Below, piece by piece: positions 17,172 through 23,637 of a stretch of DNA of 34,988 bases. Below the pieces are notes generated by a model, which was given only the letters and a program-made list of their open reading frames with translations, was not told where the DNA came from and ran no database searches. Position 1 is the stretch's first letter. Each line of letters starts with the position of its first letter. Made by a program: the position numbers and the translations under genes. The stretch covers positions 1-34,988 of the forward strand of contig JAZRVS010000030.1 of the NCBI GenBank assembly GCA_045599365.1. Direction: 5' to 3'. The DNA is from UBA1715 sp045599365 (GTDB lineage Bacteria; Bacteroidota; Bacteroidia; Bacteroidales; UBA1715).

Positions 17172-17201
17172 CAAAGATACGTATTTGATACTAAACGCAA
17201 A
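17172..17201 (-). promoter_or_regulatory. Promoter of the GH27-regulator operon
   Basis: The minus strand has TATCTTTG (17172-17179) and TTTG (17198-17201) with an 18-nt spacer, a clear Bacteroidota promoter. A small palindrome ATACGTAT next to the -7 box could serve as part of an operator. The -33 surroundings (ATTTGCGTT) are identical to those of the giant hemicellulase promoter. Confidence 0.65.
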
Positions 17202-17230
17202 TAAACGATTATAAAAAATAAGATTAACTA

Positions 17231-17267
17231 TACAAAAAAAAGAGACGCAATAGAATTACGTCTCTTT
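17231..17267 (-). terminator. Rho-independent terminator after the LTxxQ gene
   Basis: On the minus strand a 9-bp stem AAAGAGACG/CGTCTCTTT with an 11-nt loop (17239-17267) runs into a T-run formed by the complement of the A-run before 17242. The GAGACG core repeats that of the terminator at 7177-7202. Confidence 0.8.
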
Positions 17268-17291
17268 AACAAATCAAAAATGTAATAGAGT

Positions 17292-17735
17292 TTACTCTTC
17301 CTGTGAATCTTGAGAATCATCCTTTAGAGAATCAAGAGACTCATTACAATATTTCTTTCCATGTTTTTTAAACTTTTCAGCCTTAATTTTTTCCAATTGA
17401 GCTTTTTGCTCATCTGTCAAAATAGACTGGAATGTTTCTGTGAATTTTGTTTTTGCAGCTTGTCTTGCTTCTCTTTGTTCAGCATTTGCGGCCTCAATTT
17501 GAGCTATTTGTTCTTCAGTTAACTGAAGATCTTTTGCCATTTTCATACAAAAATCTTCTGGACCTCGATTAAAATGACGTGGTCCATCAGGACGTTGACA
17601 TTTTTTTTCCATCGGACAAGGTCCCATTGGTTTGTTACATTTTTTACCACAATTTACTGCGCAACATACTGCTACTCCAAGTGCCACACCGACTAACATT
17701 GTGCCTGCACCAATTAAAAAATCCTTTACGTTCAT
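17292..17735 (-). CDS. Small membrane-anchored Cys-rich LTxxQ (Spy/CpxP/ZraP-like) protein
   Basis: The 147-residue protein has one N-terminal membrane segment (about 6-27). A Cys-rich, basic stretch follows (about 24-66, with CCAVNCGKKC, CPMEKKC and a Cys near 63), then a helical region with two LTxxQ motifs, LTEEQ (73-77) and LTDEQ (106-110), and an acidic tail. LTxxQ proteins are envelope-stress chaperones or metal-binding periplasmic proteins; the Cys cluster suggests metal or redox sensing but this is inference. It lies 80 nt after a large NtrY-like sensor kinase on the same strand and has its own terminator. A sigma-54-like element precedes it. Confidence 0.8.
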   Translation of the reverse strand: MNVKDFLIGAGTMLVGVALGVAVCCAVNCGKKCNKPMGPCPMEKKCQRPDGPRHFNRGPEDFCMKMAKDLQLTEEQIAQIEAANAEQREARQAAKTKFTETFQSILTDEQKAQLEKIKAEKFKKHGKKYCNESLDSLKDDSQDSQEE

Positions 17736-17778
17736 AGCTTAAAATATTTAGTTAATAAATTAAAAACGATTTGCTATA

Positions 17779-17795
17779 TGCTAAAATTATGCCAA
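17779..17795 (-). promoter_or_regulatory. Sigma-54-like -24/-12 promoter of the LTxxQ gene
   Basis: The minus strand reads TTGGCATAATTTTAGCA. The GG and GC doublets are 12 nt apart as in the TGGCAC-N5-TTGC consensus, and the implied start site would give a leader of about 30 nt. A one-mismatch TAnnTTTG box (CAATTTTG, 17793-17800) overlaps it and is the alternative. Confidence 0.42.
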
Positions 17796-17815
17796 AATTG
17801 TAAAACTTTGAATTT

Positions 17816-20800
17816 CTACGATAGATGATTTGGTAATTTCACAAAGAACTTTGTACCAACACCTAGTTCTGTTTCAAACCAGATTGCGCCGCCACATGCT
17901 TCTACTATATTCTTGCAAATTGCTAATCCGAAACCACTTCCTGTTGTTTTTGTAGTAAAATGCAGTTCAAAAATTCTTGACTGTATTTCATCATCAATTC
18001 CTCGACCATTATCTTGAATGATGATTGTAGAAAAATCTGCATCATTCTGAGCTTCAATAGAAATATTTCCGCAGCGTTCCTTTGGAATAGATTGAATTGC
18101 GTTTTTTAGCAAATTATTGAAAACACGCATCAATTTTTCTTTATCAGCAACAACGAATACTTGCGAACGAATATTATTACTTATGCAAATATTTTCTTCT
18201 TGTGAAAACAGAGTTATACAATTCTCTATCAAATCATTACAAGGGAACAATTCAAGGTTTACTTTTGATAATTTTGCAAAATCCGAAAATGAAGTTGCCG
18301 TATCAGCAAGAGAATCAATTTGTTCAATCATAGTTTTTGAAATTGATTTCAATCGTTTTTCAAATTTTTCATCCTTTTCGTCCCAAGAACGATTTAACAA
18401 TTGAATACTCAATTTCATAGGAGTTAACGGGTTTTTAATTTCGTGAGCAATTTGACGAGCCATTTCTCTCCATGCACTCTCACGTTCTGCTTTTGCCAAT
18501 TTATCTGCGCTAACAGACAATTGGTCTATCATAGTGTTGTAATTTTCGAGCAAACCATGTAACTCATCTGGAGCATTAATCTCTATTTTTTCATTATCAA
18601 CGCCAACCGTAACATCTTTCATTTTATTCTGCAAAATTGTAAGAGGAGCTGAAATCTTTTTTGCAATAAAAACAGATAAAATTGCAGCGACAAAAAGCAA
18701 AATAACAAACAAATTCAAAAGACTAACAATCAAACCAGCAAACTGTTGAGCGAACTCTTCTTGATTAGAAAAATTAGGTAAATTCAAATATCCCAACGTC
18801 ATATTTTGACTGTTTGCCACCATTGTATATGCAGAAATAAATTGCAAATTCCCTATTGATTCACTATGAGAAAAAGAAGGTCTATTTTCTTGTACCAGTT
18901 GGAAATATGCTCTTGTTGCCATCTTTTCAGACTGTAATCTATACTGGAAAATTTCAGGGCGAGAGGAAGCTATCAAATTTCCTTCTACATCGTAAAAATT
19001 AATATCAGTTGAATGGATACCCGCAAGTTCCGACAGAAGAATTTGCATATCATACATCTCTTCTAATGCAATAACTTCATACTCAGAGTAAAACATAGAA
19101 AGCTGATTTGCAATTGCTTTCATTTTTTCTTCAAGGAACAAGCGTTGTTGTCTATTGTCGCGTGCATTGAAAAAAACGATACTAAAAATGCCAACTGCCA
19201 AAAACGAACCTACAAGTAACGCAACAAATGAATGTCTTATTTTTGTTGAAAGAGAACGATTTAGCTTTAATTTTACTTGAAAGAAACACGCATCAAATAA
19301 AAATAGGAATACAAAAAACAACATAAAAATATATGGAAACCACATCAAGTAATTGTTCCATTGGAGCATTCTATTGCTCACAACCACAACAAATTGATCG
19401 TTAATTTTACTAGCAAAATGAACTACATGATGTTGCTTATCGACATACGTATAGTGCTGATTATCAACATCAAAAGTTAATTTTTGAGAATATGGACAAT
19501 TTCCTCTTTTAGAAATTAAGACACCATTTTTATATTTTGCAGATGAATAATTGTCAACTTGTCTAGTTTGTACATCTTCATCCAACAAAATAGTTGGATA
19601 TCCATAGTCTTGAGAAGTGGTTTTTGAATGTAGTTCTATATATAATTTAAGCGCATTATTATCAAACGACATTGAGTCAAAATATGTGATATTTCCGTCT
19701 TGATTATTTATAAAGTAATAGTTTGTATCAGAAATACTTTTCCCACTTATTGAAAGTATTTGTTTAAAGTATGTATCACAATTTTGCAATTGATTTGTTT
19801 CTGCAAAACTAGTATCCGAACCACAAACAGTACATTCCAATTCATAATTCTTCAAGAAATTATTGAAATAGGTCTTCTGCAAATAGTCTTTCACCTCAAT
19901 ATCCTTATTCTCAGTTAAATGCATCAAATTTGATAAGGTACTATCATTTCTTGTTGATTTATACACCTTTGCCAAAAACGATTCTGCAAGAGGGTCTTGT
20001 TCGTTGGCGAGTTCAATTGCTATAGCGACACGTTTATCTGCTTGCTTTTTTGCAACATACATACTTATTGCAAGTTCAACATAAATTACCGACAATATGA
20101 GAAATAATATTTCCCAAACAAAAGGCAGTTTTTCGTATTTTCTATTGAGAATAATAATGAACAACAAGATTGTTATCGCATAAAAAGCAACCAAATACCA
20201 ATAAAAATCGGAGGAATTTATACAAAAAGAAACAAGTAGCGGAATAGAGAAACAAATAACAAGAAGGATTACTACATCACGTTTATTCTGCACTAAAAGA
20301 CCCTTAGAGTAGCGATAACAAAATGAAAAAAACAAGAAAAGAAGCAGTGCAATTACAAAGTAAGCGACAAAACTCAAAGTATTTGTAGTCAACAAATTAA
20401 ATAATTCCAATCTAATATTAGAATTAAACGACAACGATTTAATATAACCTGTGGCAGTTCCACAAATAAAGAAAGAAACAAGAGCAAAAACTACGTAGTT
20501 CGCATACTTCCACTTATGCTCTGCTTTCATAGTAAAGATGAAATACGAGAATACACAAGCCGTTATAATCCCTGAGAATAAACGATTTACATCATTATCC
20601 GACACATTGATATTGGACATAGCCCCTTTTTGTAAAGCAAAACCGACAACAATAGCAACGCCATATTTCACAAGACGAGCCAAAAAATTCTCGGTAAAAA
20701 TTGTATTAAGAAAAACTAAAAACAGAGAAAAACCAATAGCACACAAAAGCAATGACAATATCTCACACCAAATCGTATTGGAATAGCATTTATCAAGAGA

Positions 20801-21379
20801 AAGAGATAGAATAAAATCGCCACGAGAATTTAATATAGAATAGGCATAATCGCATGGTTCATCATAGATTTCTACTGCATCGTCTATTGTGAAATCTTTT
20901 TGAAATTCATTCTTAATATACTCATTTTCAAAAGGATATTGACTTTTTATCAATAACAACAAAAAGAAATCTCTATTCTCCTTTGATTTATGAGCTACCA
21001 AATACCACGCATTACCGCTAAAAAAAACTTGAGATTGAAGATTTATCAATGACGAAAAATTAGGCAAAAACGAATTGTTTGACCAATACGTAAGCGCTTG
21101 ATTATCATAAACAAAAAGCGTAATATCCTCATTCTTAAACCAAAGATTATTATCTCTTCTAATTTGTTCAAAATCAGTAAAGTCAGCATTAAGAGGAAGA
21201 CTATAAAAGTTATCTATAAACTGATTAGAAAACTTTTCTTTTTCAATTATGACTTTTTGAAAATCTTCTAAATACTGCTTGCCAACAGTCGTTGTTCCTT
21301 CAAATTTATGAAAGAAAAATGCCAACAAAAAGGCAATCACACTAAAGAATAGCAGGTAATATTTCTTCAAAAAAGACAT
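17816..21379 (-). CDS. NtrY-like sensor histidine kinase with about 12 membrane segments
   Basis: The 1,187-residue protein starts with a membrane helix (7-24) and a periplasmic domain (25-202). Eight membrane helices follow between 203 and 443, then a second periplasmic domain (444-678), helices at 679-699 and 717-737, a third periplasmic domain (738-880) and a last helix (881-905). A HAMP-like region (905-960) leads to the kinase: H979 in ARQIAHEIKNPLTPMKLS, N box N1093, DNGRG (1123-1127) and GSGFGL (1147-1152). The H box matches NtrY/NtrB-type kinases, which commonly phosphorylate sigma-54 activators of the NtrC/NtrX class. No response regulator is in the window. Helix count and domain sides are mutually consistent. 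The signal is unknown; the adjacent LTxxQ protein suggests envelope stress. Confidence 0.9.
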   Translation of the reverse strand: MSFLKKYYLLFFSVIAFLLAFFFHKFEGTTTVGKQYLEDFQKVIIEKEKFSNQFIDNFYSLPLNADFTDFEQIRRDNNLWFKNEDITLFVYDNQALTYWSNNSFLPNFSSLINLQSQVFFSGNAWYLVAHKSKENRDFFLLLLIKSQYPFENEYIKNEFQKDFTIDDAVEIYDEPCDYAYSILNSRGDFILSLSLDKCYSNTIWCEILSLLLCAIGFSLFLVFLNTIFTENFLARLVKYGVAIVVGFALQKGAMSNINVSDNDVNRLFSGIITACVFSYFIFTMKAEHKWKYANYVVFALVSFFICGTATGYIKSLSFNSNIRLELFNLLTTNTLSFVAYFVIALLLFLFFSFCYRYSKGLLVQNKRDVVILLVICFSIPLLVSFCINSSDFYWYLVAFYAITILLFIIILNRKYEKLPFVWEILFLILSVIYVELAISMYVAKKQADKRVAIAIELANEQDPLAESFLAKVYKSTRNDSTLSNLMHLTENKDIEVKDYLQKTYFNNFLKNYELECTVCGSDTSFAETNQLQNCDTYFKQILSISGKSISDTNYYFINNQDGNITYFDSMSFDNNALKLYIELHSKTTSQDYGYPTILLDEDVQTRQVDNYSSAKYKNGVLISKRGNCPYSQKLTFDVDNQHYTYVDKQHHVVHFASKINDQFVVVVSNRMLQWNNYLMWFPYIFMLFFVFLFLFDACFFQVKLKLNRSLSTKIRHSFVALLVGSFLAVGIFSIVFFNARDNRQQRLFLEEKMKAIANQLSMFYSEYEVIALEEMYDMQILLSELAGIHSTDINFYDVEGNLIASSRPEIFQYRLQSEKMATRAYFQLVQENRPSFSHSESIGNLQFISAYTMVANSQNMTLGYLNLPNFSNQEEFAQQFAGLIVSLLNLFVILLFVAAILSVFIAKKISAPLTILQNKMKDVTVGVDNEKIEINAPDELHGLLENYNTMIDQLSVSADKLAKAERESAWREMARQIAHEIKNPLTPMKLSIQLLNRSWDEKDEKFEKRLKSISKTMIEQIDSLADTATSFSDFAKLSKVNLELFPCNDLIENCITLFSQEENICISNNIRSQVFVVADKEKLMRVFNNLLKNAIQSIPKERCGNISIEAQNDADFSTIIIQDNGRGIDDEIQSRIFELHFTTKTTGSGFGLAICKNIVEACGGAIWFETELGVGTKFFVKLPNHLS

Positions 21380-21392
21380 AAAAAATATTTTT

Positions 21393-21400
21393 CAAAAGTA
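21393..21400 (-). promoter_or_regulatory. -7 box of the sensor kinase gene
   Basis: TACTTTTG on the minus strand matches TAnnTTTG and ends 13 nt before the ATG, implying a very short leader. No clear -33 box. Confidence 0.5.
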
Positions 21401-21441
21401 CAAAACTTTCCGTTTCTCATCGGTAATTTTTTAATTCTCTT

Positions 21442-21449
21442 TACATTTG
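21442..21449 (+). promoter_or_regulatory. -7 box of the hypothetical-rsmI-MBL operon
   Basis: TACATTTG on the plus strand, 36 nt before the ATG at 21486, divergent from the kinase promoter. Confidence 0.5.
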
Positions 21450-21485
21450 CGAAGTGGAGAATATTAAATAGCAAAAAAATACAAT

Positions 21486-22109
21486 ATGGAAAGCATCAAA
21501 AAAATAATTACCGACATTGAGAGTTATTTGTTACAATACGATACGTACGAACAAATGACAAATATCGAAAAAGACATAGTTTTAGAAAAAATACGATACC
21601 TGTACGATTCAATAAAATGCTATAAGCCAGAAGTAAAAAGCTCTCCGACTGTAGCCGAAATTGAAATGCCTATTGTTGAAGAACAAGTAGAAGAAACTCC
21701 AATTATTGAAAATTTAATTGAAGAAACTATTGAGGATTCGTCTTTTGGAATAGAAGAAATGATTCCACAAGAGCAACAATTTCAAGAAATTACGTCATCT
21801 ATCAACAATGAAGAACCAGAAAAAGAGCAAACAATATACACGCCAAAACAAACAACCGATTTAGGAAGTAAATTAGGTAAACAACCGATTTCTGATATTT
21901 TAAGTGCGTTGAGTTTGAATGACCGCTATTTATATCGTTCACAACTCTTTAACAACGATGCAGACCTATTTAGAAATTCAATAAACGCATTGAATGACTG
22001 CAAAAATTTTGATAGTGCAGTACAATATATAAAAAATCATTTTTCGTGGGATTTTGAAGCTCCAATAGTAGAAGCATTCCTTCAAGTTGTTGAACGCAGA
22101 TTTTTATAA
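21486..22109 (+). CDS. Conserved hypothetical protein with acidic linker, upstream of rsmI
   Basis: The 207-residue soluble protein has an N-terminal helical part (about 1-48), a strongly acidic, Glu-rich and probably disordered linker (about 50-120), and a compact C-terminal domain (about 128-207). The last part contains LSLNDRYLYRSQLFNNDADLF and ends FLQVVERRF. A protein with this C-terminal pattern is familiar to me from Bacteroidales genomes, but I know no function for it. No signal peptide, membrane helix or catalytic motif is visible. Its stop is 2 nt before the rsmI start, and it has the operon promoter, so the three plus-strand genes here are likely co-transcribed. An adaptor or regulatory role is only a guess. 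Confidence 0.8.
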   Translation: MESIKKIITDIESYLLQYDTYEQMTNIEKDIVLEKIRYLYDSIKCYKPEVKSSPTVAEIEMPIVEEQVEETPIIENLIEETIEDSSFGIEEMIPQEQQFQEITSSINNEEPEKEQTIYTPKQTTDLGSKLGKQPISDILSALSLNDRYLYRSQLFNNDADLFRNSINALNDCKNFDSAVQYIKNHFSWDFEAPIVEAFLQVVERRFL

Positions 22110-22111
22110 AA

Positions 22112-22831
22112 ATGGGAAAATTAGTAGTTGTACCAACACCAGTTGGTAATTTGCAAGATATGACATTTCGAGCTGTAGAAACATTAAAAAATGCCGATTT
22201 GATACTTGCAGAAGACACTCGCACATCGGGGAATTTACTCAAACATTTTGATATTACTACCAAAATGATTGCTCATCACAAATTCAACGAACATGCGACT
22301 CTTGACAGGACTATTGATTTAATTAGAGAAAATACTCTCACGGCACTTATTTCTGATGCAGGGACTCCATCAATCTCTGACCCAGGCTATTTAATTACAA
22401 AAAACTGCATTGAAAATGGTATCGAGGTTGAATGTTTACCAGGAGCGACAGCATTTGTCCCCGCTTTGGTAATGAGTGGTTTTACAACAGATAGATTTTG
22501 TTTTGAAGGATTTTTACCTCACAAAAAAGGCAGACAAAGTCGCTTGATTGCCCTCAAAGATGAATCAAGAACCATAATTTTTTATGAATCTCCACATAGA
22601 ATAATAAAAGCGCTTCAACAAATACAAGAATTCATAGGAGAACGGAATGTTGCTGTTGTTCGTGAAATATCAAAAGTATATCAAGAAGTGATACGAGGCT
22701 CTATTCAAACAGTTATTGAGCATTTTCAGAAGCACCAACCCAAAGGAGAATTTGTACTTTTAGTAGCAGGCAAAGAAGATCCAATTTCAATAGAAGAAAC
22801 CGACGCCGATGAAGATAACCTCTCTTGTTGA
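22112..22831 (+). CDS. rsmI: 16S rRNA (cytidine-1402-2'-O)-methyltransferase
   Basis: The 239-residue protein opens with KLVVVPTPVGNLQDMTFRA and has LILAEDTRTSGNLLKHF, the ALISDAGTPSISDPGY loop and VECLPGATAFVPALVMSG, all hallmarks of RsmI in the tetrapyrrole-methylase fold. It methylates the ribose of C1402 in the ribosomal decoding centre, using S-adenosylmethionine. Length is slightly short of the E. coli enzyme (about 286), as it lacks most of the C-terminal extension, which is usual in Bacteroidota. It follows the hypothetical gene by 2 nt and overlaps the next gene by 23 bp. Confidence 0.96.
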   Translation: MGKLVVVPTPVGNLQDMTFRAVETLKNADLILAEDTRTSGNLLKHFDITTKMIAHHKFNEHATLDRTIDLIRENTLTALISDAGTPSISDPGYLITKNCIENGIEVECLPGATAFVPALVMSGFTTDRFCFEGFLPHKKGRQSRLIALKDESRTIIFYESPHRIIKALQQIQEFIGERNVAVVREISKVYQEVIRGSIQTVIEHFQKHQPKGEFVLLVAGKEDPISIEETDADEDNLSC

Positions 22832-23615
22832 TGATAGTAGCAAATTGAACTTACAAACAGAACACGGGCTCTGTTTATTTATTGAACTTGACTGTGGTAC
22901 AAACATTTTGTTTGATATGGGGCAAAGTAATTTATTTGCTCAAAATGCAAAAATTCTAAACAAGAATCTTTCAAATATTGAGGTTGCCATTATTTCGCAC
23001 GGTCATTATGACCACGGAGGTGGATTAGAAACATTTTTGTCAATAAACAAACTCGCACGAATTTTCGTTCAAGCACGAGCCTTTGAACCACATTATTCAC
23101 AGAAGTCGTTTGGTTTAAAATTCATAGGATTAGACCCAAAATTGAAAAACAATTCACAAATACAATTATGCGGCGATATTTATGAAATTACACCTCAAGC
23201 AATTTTATTTTCAAATGTAAAAGGAAATTGTTGTTATCCAGAAGGAAATGCTTTATTATTTGATTCAAGTAAAACATCAAATGATACATTTTTACATGAA
23301 CAAAATCTTATCATTAAAGAAGGGTCAAATAACATTTTATTTGCAGGATGCGCACACACTGGAATCATAAATATTTTGCAAACAGCAGAAAAAATTATTG
23401 ATGAAAAAATAACACACGTCATTGCTGGAATGCATTTAAGTTATGGTGCAAGTGATTCTTTTATACAATTGCTATGCAACAAATTACAAAAATTTAGCAA
23501 TTGTAAATTTTATACAATGCATTGCACAGGATTAGAAGCCTATAACAAAATGCAAAAATCATTAGGAAACGTAATTTCCTATGTTTCCTGTGGTGAATCA
23601 ATTGAGATAAAGTAG
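22809..23615 (+). CDS. MBL-fold metallo-hydrolase, RFA-P synthase-like subgroup
   Basis: The 268-residue cytoplasmic protein has the metallo-beta-lactamase metal motif SHGHYDHGGGL (H64, H66, D68, H69), a later GCAHTGIINIL segment and AGMHLSYGASD, followed by the terminal H in MHCTGLEAY. This is the subgroup annotated as 7,8-dihydropterin-6-yl-methyl-4-(beta-D-ribofuranosyl)aminobenzene-5'-phosphate synthase-like in methanogens, but in Bacteroidota its substrate is unknown. The chosen start (MKITSLVDDSSK) overlaps rsmI by 23 bp and is supported by the match of the first strand to the family. It converges on the M16 peptidase gene. Confidence 0.85.
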   Translation: MKITSLVDDSSKLNLQTEHGLCLFIELDCGTNILFDMGQSNLFAQNAKILNKNLSNIEVAIISHGHYDHGGGLETFLSINKLARIFVQARAFEPHYSQKSFGLKFIGLDPKLKNNSQIQLCGDIYEITPQAILFSNVKGNCCYPEGNALLFDSSKTSNDTFLHEQNLIIKEGSNNILFAGCAHTGIINILQTAEKIIDEKITHVIAGMHLSYGASDSFIQLLCNKLQKFSNCKFYTMHCTGLEAYNKMQKSLGNVISYVSCGESIEIK

Positions 23616-23637
23616 TACGTATTTTTAGATACTTTAT
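23607..23637. terminator. Stem-loop over convergent stops of the MBL and M16 genes
   Basis: ATAAAGTA (23607-23614) pairs with TACTTTAT (23630-23637). The stop codon of each gene lies in one arm. AT-rich and without a T-run, so its strength is uncertain. Confidence 0.4.
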
